A stretch of DNA of 64,000 nucleotides from Taiwanofungus camphoratus (Eukaryota > Basidiomycota > Agaricomycetes > Polyporales > Taiwanofungaceae). A program made the translations under genes and the position numbers. The notes under the pieces were generated by a model. The model did no database searches, was not told where the DNA came from, and saw nothing but the letters and a program-made list of their open reading frames with translations. Of the stretch, positions 1-11,961 are shown piece by piece. The stretch lies in the NCBI GenBank assembly GCA_003999685.1, contig CP021225.1:1984001-2048000 (forward strand). Reading direction: 5' to 3'. Position 1 is the stretch's first letter, and each line of letters opens with the position of its first letter.

Positions 1-1141
1 CAGATGGGCGAAGAATACAGCTACCCGGCACACACAACCCGGGCTCGCCTTCCCGCCTCCGACCCCTCAGGCTGTCGCGGGTCACGTCGATCCGTCTCCA
101 GCCGTTCGGGCGTACCGTCACACCGAGACGCTCACCGCCCGCCGCCTCGTAAAAATATACGCCCAGCTCTCTAAGTCCCGCCTCACCGTTCTGAACGTGT
201 TGGCCGCCATGACCGGCGTCGCCCTGTCGCCCCTCCCGACAACCGTCCCCGTCCTCCTGTCTACCGCGGTCGGGACCGCACTGTGCTCGGCGTCCGCGAA
301 TACGCTGAACCAGCTGCAGGAGGCGCCGTTCGATGCCCAGATGGCCCGGACGCGCACGAGGCCGCTCGTCCGCCGGGCTATCAGCCCCCTCCACGCCGCT
401 GGCTTCGCTGCAGTGACGGGGGTGGCGGGCCCTGCCATCCTATGGACCATGGTGAACCCCACCACCGCTCTGCTAGGCGGCGCCAACATCATCCTCTATG
501 CTTGGGTTTATACCTCGCTCAAGCGGAAAAGCGTCGTCAATACTTGGGTAGGCGCGGTAGTCGGCGCTGTGCCCCCGTTAATGGGCTGGACAGCGTGCGG
601 CGGCGGCTTGCTCCCGTCGGCTTCGTATCCCATAGAGACATTCCTCCCGTCGTTCCTGTCCTCAGCACCGCTCGATCTCCATCTCATCGACAACCCATTA
701 GCGCCCTTCGCGTTATTCATGTTTCTATTCAGCTGGCAGTTCCCGCACTTCAACTCACTGTCGTATCTGGTACGAGACTCCTATGCACAGGCGGGCTACC
801 GTATGCTCTCCGTCGTCTCACCCCCAAAGAACGCCCTCGTTTCTCTCCGTCATGCACTCTTGCTCGTCCCCATATGCTCTATCCTCGTGCCCCTCTCCGG
901 ACTCACCACATGGACCTTTGCACTCGTGAGCCTTGTGCCGAACGCCGTTTGTGCAGAAGCAGCCTGGCAGTTTTGGCGCAATGGCGGAGAGAAACAGGCG
1001 CGGCGCGTGTTCCAGCACAGCCTGTGGTATCTGCCGGTGATGTTGGGACTGATGATGTTTTGCAAACGGGGAGTAGATTGGGGCTCGTGGATAGGGATGC
1101 GAACGGAAGAGGCAGACGAGCAGGGGTCTGCGGCGAAATAA
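1..1141 (+). CDS. COX10: Protoheme IX farnesyltransferase (COX10), 5'-partial
   Basis: UbiA-family membrane prenyltransferase that makes heme O from heme B in the mitochondrial inner membrane, the first step to the heme A of cytochrome oxidase. The frame is open from position 2, before the first methionine at 197, so the N-terminus (transit peptide) lies left of the window. The segment LSKSRLTVLNVLAAMTG opens the first helix. The conserved block SASANTLNQ with the R-T-R-P-L-V motif after it, and later SVVNTWVGAVVGAVPPLMGW, match the two polar substrate loops of COX10. Several hydrophobic helices follow. The stop TAA is at 1139-1141. No intron is needed in the visible part. It converges on the ZNF830-like gene, about 105 bp away. 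The family assignment is very secure. Confidence 0.95.
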   Translation, partial: RWAKNTATRHTQPGLAFPPPTPQAVAGHVDPSPAVRAYRHTETLTARRLVKIYAQLSKSRLTVLNVLAAMTGVALSPLPTTVPVLLSTAVGTALCSASANTLNQLQEAPFDAQMARTRTRPLVRRAISPLHAAGFAAVTGVAGPAILWTMVNPTTALLGGANIILYAWVYTSLKRKSVVNTWVGAVVGAVPPLMGWTACGGGLLPSASYPIETFLPSFLSSAPLDLHLIDNPLAPFALFMFLFSWQFPHFNSLSYLVRDSYAQAGYRMLSVVSPPKNALVSLRHALLLVPICSILVPLSGLTTWTFALVSLVPNAVCAEAAWQFWRNGGEKQARRVFQHSLWYLPVMLGLMMFCKRGVDWGSWIGMRTEEADEQGSAAK

Positions 1142-1246
1142 TGGGATGTAGCACTAGCAGATGGTTGCCGGACTGTACAATAGCACTTTTGGTCTGTGGA
1201 AATACTCATACTTTTGGGACATGAGTATGGCAGCAGACTGCCTCGG

Positions 1247-2107
1247 TTACGACCGCTTTTGCTTCCCTTTCGCCGCCCGTGCAGCCTCTCGCTGCTTTTT
1301 CAACGCGTCCAGCTTGTTCTTCAGCACCGAGACCTTCGCGTCCGCCTCCTCCTGCGCTTGCTCCTCGTCCAGCAGCCGGTCCATAATCAGCTCCCGCTCC
1401 TCCTGCTCCCTTCTCCGCCTCAACTCTCCCTCGTCCGGCACCACCGGCCGCTCCTCTGTCTCGCCGTCCGCTGGGCCCTCCCGAGCTGGGAACCCTTGCG
1501 GCGTCTCCACGGATAAGACAGGCTCCGCAAAGACCGTGGCGCGCTCATACGCCTCGCGCGCGTCGGGCGCGTCGATGACCGCCGCCTGGAACTGCTCCCA
1601 TTCAGCGTCGATGGCAGACGGGGCGGCTGCGGCTGCGGCAGCTGGAGGTGCCGTCTCGTCGTCGGAGCCGTCGTCGTCGGACGGCGGCGGTGGTGCGCGC
1701 GAAGGGTTCGAGAAGAAGTCTGCAGGGAAGACCGCCGGCCTCGCTGGTACCGCAGGTTGCGGCACATCTCGTTGTTCCTCCTCCTCCTCTTCCATTCTCT
1801 GTTTCTTGCTCGAGGGCGTGGCGTCGTCGGCGTCGTCGGCGTCCTCCTCGTCCGCATCGGCGTCTTCAGCCTTGCGTTTCCGCTGCCGCGCGCGCTCTTC
1901 CTCGTGCCGCCGCTCTTCCTCCCTGCGCCGCGCTGCGTTCGTGCGGTGCGCCTTGCTGCCAATATGGCCTTCCCATGACGTTCCGTGCTTGACGATGGTC
2001 CCGCAAGCTATGCAGCGTAGCTGTCCGCCAGATGTGTACGACGCGAGCGGGTGGCTGACACGGACTTCTTGCCGCTTGGCCCTTAGTAGAGCACGGACGT
2101 CTGACAT
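1247..2107 (-). CDS. ZNF830/CCDC16-like zinc-finger coiled-coil protein
   Basis: Single-exon nuclear protein of about 286 residues. Near the N-terminus is one C2H2-type finger, CIACGTIVKHGTSWEGHI with the last His in GSKAHR, which matches ZNF830 (CCDC16), a spliceosome-associated and genome-maintenance protein in animals. After it come a long Arg/Glu-rich coil (about residues 65-120), acidic Asp/Glu patches, a proline/alanine linker and a second coil ending in a lysine-rich tail. The start was set at the ATG at 2105-2107 (MSDVRALLRAK), which resembles the family N-terminus. An ATG 27 nt upstream in the same frame is the alternative. It lies in tandem downstream of citrate synthase and converges on COX10. 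The role in splicing is taken from the family. Confidence 0.8.
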   Translation of the reverse strand: MSDVRALLRAKRQEVRVSHPLASYTSGGQLRCIACGTIVKHGTSWEGHIGSKAHRTNAARRREEERRHEEERARQRKRKAEDADADEEDADDADDATPSSKKQRMEEEEEEQRDVPQPAVPARPAVFPADFFSNPSRAPPPPSDDDGSDDETAPPAAAAAAAPSAIDAEWEQFQAAVIDAPDAREAYERATVFAEPVLSVETPQGFPAREGPADGETEERPVVPDEGELRRRREQEERELIMDRLLDEEQAQEEADAKVSVLKNKLDALKKQREAARAAKGKQKRS

Positions 2108-2381
2108 TCGCACTGCAGGCAATATCAGAAGCACTAAACAACTCGTAGAGCTTGCGTAGAACGCAGTACACCAAGTGAAAGCAGGTGGACAAGCGCGACG
2201 CGTTCATGCAAGTCATGAAATTCTCATTACGTAATTTTGCGATACTGGGAAGCGAACAATAAAGTACTCTATCCACGTCTTGAACACACGTATGACCAGA
2301 AGAAACTCTACGCGTGGGGTTGGCGATACACTACCGACTGTCTGTAAAACCGTTCGCAACGCATAGGCATCACTGCCGCGC

Positions 2382-4179
2382 TTACTGCTTGTCTGCAAAC
2401 ATTTTCTTGATCGCCGCTGTGGAATATGACTTGGGACGCTCGAGTGCTGCAGATAATCAATGAGCGAGGCGTCAGGAAAACGGATTGAGTACTTACGAGC
2501 ACCGAGGGCACGATCCCAGATCAGCTGAGCGGCGACACCGAACGCACGGGAGACACCGAACAGGACGGTGTAGAACTGCATCTGGTTGAGGCCGTAGTAC
2601 GTGAGGAGCACGCCAGAGTGAGCATCGACGTTGGGCCACGGGTTCTTGGCCTTGCCGGCCGCGAGCAGGATGTCGGGCACGATCTTGTACACCTGCCCGA
2701 CGAGCTTGAACAGCGGGTCATTCGGCAGGTGCTTCAGCGCAAACTCGCGCTGCGCCGTGTACCGCGGGTCCGTCTTGCGCAGGACGGCATGCCCGTACCC
2801 GGGGACGACCTGCCCGCCGTTCAGCGTCTCCCACACGTAGTTGTGCACCGCCTCGTCGCTCGCGTTCTCCCCGATCTTCGCCTGCATCCGTCGCAGCCAC
2901 ACCAGCACCTCCTGGTTCGCCAGCCCGTGCAGGGGCCCCGCAAGACCGTTCAGAGACGCACCGAATGCGAGGAACGGATCCGAGAGGGCCGAGCCGACAA
3001 GCTTGCCTGTGTGCGCGGAGACATTGCCGCCCTCGTGGTCGCTGTGGATCGTAATGTACAGACGGAGCAGCTCGACGAACTCGGCCTTCTCGCTGAACCC
3101 GAGCAGGTGCGCCAGGTTCCACGAGTAGTCCTTGTCCGCGTCGATCGCCGGCAACTTGCCGTTTCCGTAGACATTGCGGTAGATACGTCCGGCGATGTTG
3201 GGCAGCTTCGCGATGCTAGAAACGCTATAAGCCTACCGGACGCACGCGCACAGTGAGAATGACTTACAGGTCCATGCAGTCCTCGAAGACGGGCTGCCAG
3301 TACTCCTTCTTGGAGATACCCTGAGCGTACGCCTTTGCGAACGCTGAATCATGGTTCAACTGCGCGCACTTCTTCAGCAACTAGCCATTAGGAGAACGTT
3401 GCACCACTCACCGCAGTGACGGCAAGAGAGAACTGGCTCATGGGGTGAAGCGTCGGAGGGCATCGGTCAAGAATTTCCTCGACGAACTCAGGGATGGCCG
3501 AGCGCGCGGCCCAGTCCTTCGAGAGGGTCGTGACTTGCCCCTGAGTGGGAACCTCGCCGGTGACGAGGAGCCAGAAGAGCGCCTCCGGAAGCGGCTCGCT
3601 GCCACCGGGGGCTTTGGGAAGCTGCGCCTGGCAGTCGGGGATGGTCAAGCCGCGGAAGCGGATGCCCTCGTCTGTAATGTGCGGGAAGCGGGACAAATAA
3701 AACTGGGTTGAGAGCTATTTTGGGAGCGGGCTAACAAAAGGACGTACTCGCATCGAGGACAGATCCATCCCAAATGAGGGCAGGAAGACCCCTCATGCCA
3801 CTAATGGGAATGAAGTCAGCACGAGCAGTGCATCACTTGAGCCCGAGGAGACGCATACCCGTAAAGCTGATCTACAAGAACGGGACCAAAGGCCTTCTTG
3901 CCATGCTCGGCCCGCGTGGCTTTTACCTAGACACTGGTCAGCATGACGCACTACTGGTCGCGAGCGGGCACGTACACTCTCGATCTCCGCAGGAATGAGC
4001 TCTGCGACTCGCTCCTTGAGGGTAGTCTGCTTGGACGAGGTCGAGGCGAATCGGGCCGGCTGCGCCCAGGCAGCGCGGCGAGACTGTCGAAAATGAAACG
4101 AGGCGGTAAGCCCATGTGATCAATGTGGCTGCATACCGCGACTGACCTGCTTGAGAACGGAACGGAAAGCGGAGGACAT
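2382..4179 (-). CDS. Citrate synthase, mitochondrial
   Basis: Condenses acetyl-CoA and oxaloacetate to citrate in the mitochondrial matrix. Eight exons join in frame: 4147-4179, 3976-4083, 3859-3926, 3748-3800, 3412-3671, 3268-3359, 2497-3215 and 2382-2446. All introns are GT-AG and 49-76 nt long. The catalytic residues of the family are visible: His in [12 protein letters not shown], His in [17 protein letters not shown] and Asp in NVDAHSG. Other hallmarks are [20 protein letters not shown] and the C-terminal ALGAPLERPKS. The N-terminus ([17 protein letters not shown]) is rich in Ser and Arg like a matrix transit peptide. It is head to head with TRM8, with 256 bp between the start codons. 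No paralogue such as 2-methylcitrate synthase can be excluded from motifs alone, but the sequence reads as the main mitochondrial enzyme. Confidence 0.95.
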
Positions 4180-4435
4180 GGAAGGACGTCGGATTGAAGA
4201 CGCGGTGAGCGATGAGGAGGAACGGAAAAGGATGGAGGGTGGGCGCGGTGCCAGCACGGACGGCCTTATGAGCTCACCAGCCGGTCGTCAGCTCACGTGC
4301 CGCTTCTCCCGTCGCTGGCGTCGGCCCAGTCGGAGTTGTCGGCCCACTTTCTTTTTTCTGACATATGTTCCATTACCCCGCGTCGGACGCAGGTGGCCAG
4401 GACAGAATAACATTCCAAACACATACCGCCAATTC

Positions 4436-5434
<999 letters not shown>

Positions 5435-5523
5435 TACGCAGCGTGTATATTACCTGTATCGCATAGATATCTTTGAACAATTCACGGGTGGTGTCTCAGG
5501 GGCACAACACAGATGGCATAGAC

Positions 5524-6464
5524 TCAAAAATTGCTCAGATTGCTCTCGTCCATGATAACATCTCGTTCTAACGAATCGCCGCCGACAGGGTGCCTGAGCC
5601 CCGCGTCCATCGCACCCACCAGTGCGCCGGTCCTCGCCCTCGCCGCACGGCGCATCTCCTTGTGAATCGTCTGCCCCGCCTCGCACGCAAGCCCGAAGAT
5701 CTCCGCAAACCGGTCCACATGCAGCCGCGTCTCGAGCGTCACGAGCGTGACCTTGCGCGTGCGCGGCAGGACCGCGACCGTGAGGTGCGGCAGGTCGTTC
5801 TCCTCGAGCGTCGTCAGGTCGAGCAGCGGCGCCGCCGCGTGCACGCCGCCGCTCACCGCGCACACGAAGTCGGTGAGCGGGACGCCCGCGGACGCGAGCG
5901 CGAGCGTCGTTGCGTTGATGCACGCGTGCAGCAGGCCGCCGTCTTGCTGCAGCACTTGCACGACGACGTCGATCTGCGACCGCGGGTAGAGGTGCGTGTG
6001 CACGACGGGCTCGAACGTGGACTTGATCGTCGCGGCGAGCTCAAGGATGCGCCTAGTTTCTTGGTCAATTCATCAGTCACTCAGGTGCGGAGGCATCCCC
6101 TAGGTAAGGTCGCAACGGAGCGGGGCGGTGCTCACCTATCGGCACGCGACCGTTTCCGCCGCTCTCCAGTGCTGAACGGCAGGACCATCATTTCGACGTT
6201 GAGGACAGCCCGGTCGTGCAGAGTCTGCGAGCGCATTTTCGCCTCGCGAGGGCCAAAGACGGTGACCATGACCTGTGTCAGGCCGTGTGTCACGACGGCA
6301 GACCCGTCTGCAGTGCCCTGCGGAGAAAGATCAATGCTGATGTCTCGCAGCTCATACTGCCGCCTCCCGTCCGAGCGGTAGCCCCCGTCGTTCAGGATTT
6401 CTACCCGGGAGCTCTATAGGGATGTTCAGTACAAATAAGTGGTGAAAGTGTAAGTGCAGACCAT
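5524..6464 (-). CDS. SKI6: Exosome complex subunit RRP41/SKI6
   Basis: RNase PH-fold ring subunit of the RNA exosome, which processes and degrades RNA in nucleus and cytoplasm. Eukaryotic RRP41 is structural and not catalytic. Two main exons are secure: 6136-6413 and 5524-6052, joined through a GTGAGC...TAG intron. Seen in the sequence are VEILNDGGYRSDGRR at the N-terminus, LTQVMVTVFGPREAK, FEPVVHTHLYPRSQIDV and LLHACINATTLALASAG. The first exon is inferred. The best fit is an ATG-only exon at 6462-6464, spliced by a 48-nt intron with a GTCTGC donor and a TACTGAAC branch-like site, giving MSSRVEILNDGG. An upstream ATG at about 6597 with a GTAAGT donor does not keep the frame. It is head to head with the NPT1 gene and converges on TRM8. 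Confidence 0.9.
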
Positions 6465-6656
6465 GAAATTTTGAAAGTCGAGAGTTGAGCCTGTACTCGA
6501 GATCACGGATGAATTTGAGGCGCACACGCCAAATAGACGCCCGCATTGACCTCGATCGCGTTCAAGCGGGCGACTTACTTATCTCGGCTTGACTCATGAA
6601 GCCGCCATAGCTCCCAATACACTTTCCTTCTTACCGAACCATTCACACATTCAACA

Positions 6657-8406
6657 ATGTCTGCGGCGGACTCGAACATCGTCTTGCCTGCGTCCATACT
6701 GGACACTGATCTGTACAAGGTCTGCCAGTCGCCTAGTATCTATTCTAGGGATCCCACCAACAGGACGCCTTTTTGTATTGCATTTCTCTAGTTCACCATG
6801 CAACAGGCAGTGTTGAGGTTTTTCTCTGATATACAAGCAACCTACCGCTTCACCCACCGCGACGAGGACGTCTTTTTCTCGCGCGAGTGCGTCGAGCAGT
6901 TCAAGCGGTCTGTTGCTCGTGCGTTGTTCTGATTGTACAGGCGAAGCAGTAACATACCGGCGGCATGCATTAGGCTTCAACGCCGTCAAGCTAACAGATT
7001 CTGAGCATGAATGGCTCAAGAAGGCCTGCCCGTTCTTTACGATCGACTACTTGGAATTCTTATCGGCCTACCGATTTAAAGTGGACCAAGTTCACATCAA
7101 ATTTACGCCCGTATCCGAAGATGGCCGCTGGGGACGTCTAGATATCGAAGCGGTTGGCCCCTGGGTGGAAACTATTTTATGGGAGGTTCCCCTCATGGCG
7201 TGCCTGAGCGAAATCTACTTCCGAGTGGACGACACCGACTGGATCTACGACGGTCAGGAAGGTCAGTGCGCTCACAGCATGCACCATACCGCATTTACCG
7301 AGTTTTCCATCAGAACAAGCGTACGAAAAAGCAAAGACGCTGCTCAAGGCCGGATGCGTATTCAGCGAATTCGGCACTCGGCGGCGGCGCTCGTACCACA
7401 CCCAGGATCTCGTCATGAAAGGTCTCCTCCGCGCGTCGGAAGAGCTCTCCGGCGCGGGCAAGCTGTCCGGCACAAGTAATGTGAGCCGTGACTTTTCTCC
7501 CGATGCACATCTTGTCCTCAGTGCCTCGCAGGTGCATCTGGCCCAAAAATATAACGTGACACCCGTCGGGACGATTGCACAGTATGTACTCCTTGTGTCG
7601 GACCATATTAGCTTAATGATTCATTCCCTCATTGACAGTGAGTGGTACATGGCGGCAAGTGTCGGTGCCTCCAGATGCTTTTTATTGTTATTCACATTGC
7701 AGTCCAGATCGGGGCATTGAAGGGTTACGAGCATGTCAACGCGATATCGCTGAATCTTTGGGAGACAGTCTATCCGAACGCGCTCCTCCTTGCGTTGACC
7801 GACACGTTCTCAACTGAGGTCTTCTACAAAGTCTGACTTGTCTCTCCGTCCCGTTGAGCTTTAACCAACCGTATCTCGTGTCAGGATTTTGTGCAGAACC
7901 CGGAGCAAGCGAAGAAGTGGAAGGGCCTGCGCCAGGATTCTGGAGACCCATTCGTGTACGCCCCTCGCGCCAAGGAGATATATCAACATCTGGGTATCGA
8001 CCATCGCGAGAAGATGATCATCTTTTCCGACGCGCTTGATGTCGACAAGGCCATCAAACTGAAAACACAATGCGATGAAGTGGATTTCCCATGTGAGTAG
8101 TCTTGTGATCACTCTATCAAGGTTCTAACAAGAGACTAGGCTCGTTCGGCATTGGCACGTCCTTTACGAACGATTTCAAGTCCATCTCGAGTGGCAGCAC
8201 GAAGAAAAGCAAGGCGCTGAATATGGTGATCAAACTTGCAGCAGTAAACGACAAGCCTTGCGTCAAAATCAGTGATGAGTTAACGAAGGTATGCCCGTGA
8301 ATTCCAGCAAGAACTACGATACAAGTTGATTGCGATTCTCCTATAGAACACCGGCGACCCTGAGATTGTAAAGTTGGTCAAGAGTATTTATAATATCAAT
8401 GCGTAG
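6657..8406 (+). CDS. NPT1: Nicotinate phosphoribosyltransferase
   Basis: First enzyme of NAD salvage from nicotinate, turning nicotinate and PRPP into nicotinate mononucleotide. Ten exons could be joined: 6657-6719, 6792-6918, 6974-7261, 7314-7480, 7532-7581, 7639-7658, 7703-7830, 7885-8092, 8140-8288 and 8347-8406. The start MSAADSNIVLPASILDTDLYK leads into FTMQQAVLRFF, the family N-terminus. GTIAHEWYMA holds the histidine that is phosphorylated during the ATP-coupled reaction. LRQDSGDP, IIFSDALD and FGIGTSFTNDF are the PRPP/phosphate-binding blocks. The intron at 7659-7702 is only 44 nt, exon 6 is 20 nt, and two donors are of the GTCTG type. It converges on the DUF4139 gene with 385 bp between. 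Confidence 0.94.
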
Positions 8407-8791
8407 CCTTCGACAGAATCAGCAGTGGTATAGAGTTTCTCATCGAATTGGTTGTATCCATAGATGTTCCCTACGGAATTTGTCTCGTTCTTCTAAATTA
8501 AACTAAACGGAGCGGGGAGCGGATGATTGGTATTATACGCATTTAGTTGCCTATGCTCATCACTAATGCCTAACGACGACGAATTACGAGGGCTTGAACG
8601 ACACATCGCATGAGATATTGAAAATTGGCCATATAATTTGAGAACCTAATCTGGACGTCGGAGTGGCGAAGGAGGAAAAACGATGTGCACTAGAGCATTT
8701 AATTCAAGACATGGACACAATAGCGAACGTACGGCAAAAAAGGATATGAATGTGAACAACAGATACTCCGGAGATATGACTATGCCACATC
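8407..8791. other. Convergent 3' spacer, no gene seen
   Basis: AT-rich tail region between NPT1 and the DUF4139 gene, which end facing each other. It presumably holds both 3' UTRs. I see no RNA gene or repeat in it. Confidence 0.6.
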
Positions 8792-11248
8792 TTATTGTGA
8801 CACCTCATCCCACCAGACATGATACGGAGTCTTGATCTCCCACTCCGCAACTAGTACGACCGTCTCCTTGGCCTCGAGACCACACAGCCACTCGTACCTC
8901 CCCTCCTCCTTGCCCCTCTTCTCATCAATGTCTTTTGCCCAACGCACCTTTCGTTCCAGCACTCTCAATGACTCGTTGACTTCACGCGTTTCCTCCCCCT
9001 CGCCCACTTTCTGCTCGTCGTTTGCGATGTCAAGCTCCTGCCCCCCCTCTGCTTCCATGAGGCCCATAGGTTTGCGAATTGTGATTTGCACCTGATCATC
9101 GTCTGCCAGTGGAAAAACGTCACGCACAATGAGCATGGAAACCGCGGACGTTCCCCGATTAATGATTGTCGTGCGCGTTGTGCATGCTGTCGTCTTCCTC
9201 CACTCACTGAACGGGGGTTGTGGATCTTGCTTTGTAGTCGAGGTGCGTATTTGAGTGGTATGCAGAGCAGCATCTACGCCTAACGTGCACACAAAGCTTT
9301 CGTTTAGTCTAATCTCCTACAATATAAGCTACGTGAGTTGAGCAAAGGGTGACGATACGGATAGGAAGCACCTCGACAGACGTGTCTGAGACATAGTTGT
9401 CATTCACGTACACACTTAGAGGACCCGGGAGCATCTGGTACTCGCTCGTGTTGCACACTGTGCACTCGATGAAGGTCCCTTGGTGCACGCGCGGCACACA
9501 GACTCGCGCTACCTGCGCGTCGAGTGTGAGCAGCGCAAGGGACACGACGTGTGCTGCACCATCGCTTGCGATGCTCGTCGTGCCTTCAATGCGATAAGCT
9601 GCTGCCGGCTGATCAGTGCGCTGCGGTGTAGCGGTTGTCTGAAGTCCGGAAAAGAGTGATGTCTCCCGGGCCTCGTCCTTACCAGGGATGGTGAGCCTAG
9701 CTTTGCCCTTCGTTAAGAAGTGGACGTCCGTTGCAGCAGTTTTTTGCGCGACCGAATCGAGAATTGCCGGGGAAGTCTGCAATGGTTCGGCCTTAACATG
9801 TTTTACGCTAGAAACTTCTGTGTCTTGAACCTTGAATTCAGCGAGGATGGGTTGAGAGGTTTGCTTCGATTGATCGACAAGAGAAGCCCATCTACCTCCC
9901 ACTGGCAACCAGAGGTTCGTGTTGCCCACGATCACAGGAGCGAAGGGCGTTGAGATCGTTCTAGGCTGTGCCTGGTCAGTTGCTGCCCCGAAGAAGCCTC
10001 CACCAGGGGAGGCAACATCTACATTGGGCTTAGAGATACAAACGGACTTGGAAGGAGTAGATGCGATCGGAGATGATACTTGCCCTGATGAAGAGCCAGT
10101 GCATGCTATTGTCGAGTTAGAACTTGCATCATCTACAGATGAGGAGGAAAATGAAGCGAGAAAAGATGTTGAGCGATCTGCAAAGCCGAACTTCTGATAC
10201 GGAGGTTGCCATTGGGGCTTGAACGCGGAGACCGCAGGGAACGATGGCTTGCCGAATACGTGCTTTCTAGCTTGAAGTTGTGCGGCGCCTGCCAGTCCGA
10301 GAGGCACGTTTTGCCTGACCTTGATTTTGAGTGGCTTCAGGTCTGGTATATTCACGTTCGGAGTCGCCTGCGCAGTAGACGTGCTCAATGTTAGTTTAGC
10401 ATCTTTCCAGTCTTCCCCCGTGCTCTGTATGATATGGGCTCGGTAATGCAAAGAGACCGAGGAAGAGTATCTTCCGTTAGTGGTGGTGGCATAGAGGTCA
10501 TAGTATGGCTGCCAACTGGCCTCTTTGACAACTGTGTGTCGGTAGAGTGAGACCCATCAGTATTACTGATAGACGCAGATTGGCACAGAACTGACGATAA
10601 GTGAGCTTGAGGTGGACAGCGCAGTTCTCCTTGGCTAGAATTACGGCTACCACCTTACTACTCATTTGTCCAGACTTTTGGACTCCCTTCTGCTCCCGTT
10701 CACTTTGAATTAACCTCTCAACATCGGAGATTTGCTCATCCAGATCTCTGATAGCGGCAAGACAGGCACGTCTACGTTCGCCGAAGTCCTCAAGAAAGGC
10801 AGACGCCTCCAAAGGGCGAATGTTTATGAGCGCATGCTCGTGCTTAAAACTCCCTGCATACCCAACGAGTATATCATCTTGTTCCTTTCTGACTTGCCTC
10901 TCGTCCTATATGGCTTGTTTTTTTAGCACGAGCTGCCGCACGGTCTGCGTAGGCTGAACGCTTGAGACAGGGTCGCTCCGATCAACAGTGCAAGTAACTG
11001 CGAGAGGGTAAGCTAAACCACCGAGGTCAGATATACGAGCAGACTTCGCATCGATGCGGTCCGGCAAACCGGCTATTTCTATTCTGTTCTGACCTTGCTA
11101 CAGTCCTGGTCAGTGGAAGCTGGTGTTAACGGTCAAGACTTACTTTCAGGTCGACAAGGAAGGGGCGGACTACTTCTGCTGTAGACGAGCGGAACACAGT
11201 GACCGCTGCCACTGGGTGGTCCGAAGCATTTACTTTGATCGATGCCAT
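8792..11248 (-). CDS. DUF4140/DUF4139 (mucoidy-inhibitor-A-like) protein with in-frame stop
   Basis: Four exons: 11144-11248, 10596-11097, 9372-10531 and 8792-9316. The N-terminal part (VAAVTVFRSSTAEVVRP, then GQNRIEIAGLPDRIDAKSARI) is the DUF4140 domain, followed by a coiled coil (ERRRACLAAIRDLDEQISD). The DUF4139 beta domain starts with ASWQPYYDLYA, is interrupted by a long Ser-rich insert, and closes with NESFVCTLGVDAAL and EWEIKTPYHVWW. The biochemical role of this fungal family is not known. Codon 99 is an in-frame TAG (10906-10908) in the middle of the coil, with matching coil sequence on both sides. Either the allele is broken, or a very short or weak-donor in-frame intron removes the stop. 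The donor of the 9317-9371 intron (GTGCTT) is also weak. The domain call is good; whether the gene is intact is open. Confidence 0.8.
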
Positions 11249-11961
11249 GTTGCCCTCAAAAGGGCACAAAGAAGGTAATGCGACACTCGAGCTGCAGTAA
11301 CCCCAATCTCGAACCGAATTTGTGACCGTTCTTTCCCTGATGTTGAACACTTCCTTCAAGATTACAAGGCTTTAAAGCTGACAATAGCAACACTGAAAGA
11401 TAATTATTCAGGAAATGTTTGTGAAGAATAGATGAACTACCTTCCAATGAGATCTTTGTCTATTGGCCCGGGCGAAACTAGCTTTAACAAACTCGAACAA
11501 CGATGGTCGTTAAGTTAGCTGTCGTTCACAGGCATCCAGTGGTAATGAGCATCGCCTTTCTGGGACTGCTGTCATTGAACTATGTGCCGCTGCGCAGTCC
11601 GAAATTGGCGTGTCCCAGGTGCGGTGCGCATGATGATCCCAGCGAAGACTCAAAAACACAACGGTCACCGACCAGCGTAGTACCAATGAGCAAAACCTTA
11701 AGAGAGATGTACATCCAACACTGTCACATAGGTATATGGGCCATTGCTCGCACACACTGGACGTTTGCGGTGGAAGTATTAATACCGTCATTCTTTCCAT
11801 ACGTGCAGGTGGCATCATTTGCATCGTTGCAAGGATATACCGCGAAAGCTGGCACTTCGAGTGAGTGTTATTGACGAGAAGTAATGTGAGACCAAAGAGT
11901 CAAGGCTAATCGGCTGCTTTCACCAAAACACCAGCACTGCTGTGCTCAAGTAAATCCCTAG
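11249..11961. other. Intergenic, upstream of DUF4139 gene
   Basis: Holds the presumed promoter and 5' UTR of the DUF4139 gene. A 124-codon plus-strand frame (11503-11874) has no recognisable domain and is not called. The right end (11948-11961) is the left copy of the target duplication of the element that follows. Confidence 0.5.
11948..11961. repeat. Left target-site duplication
   Basis: AAGTAAATCCCTAG here is repeated exactly at 14657-14670, directly after the A-run. The first two As could belong to the A-tail, so the duplication is 12-14 bp. That is the size made by target-primed reverse transcription. Confidence 0.85.

Noticed and set aside
1161-2159. 332-codon plus-strand frame over the ZNF830-like gene
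   Set aside because: Ser/Arg-rich antisense shadow of a GC-rich coding region with a clear zinc finger on the other strand.
11503-11874. 124-codon plus-strand frame starting MVVKLAVVHRHP
   Set aside because: No domain, no sign of coding bias by eye, and it lies in the upstream region of another gene; likely chance.
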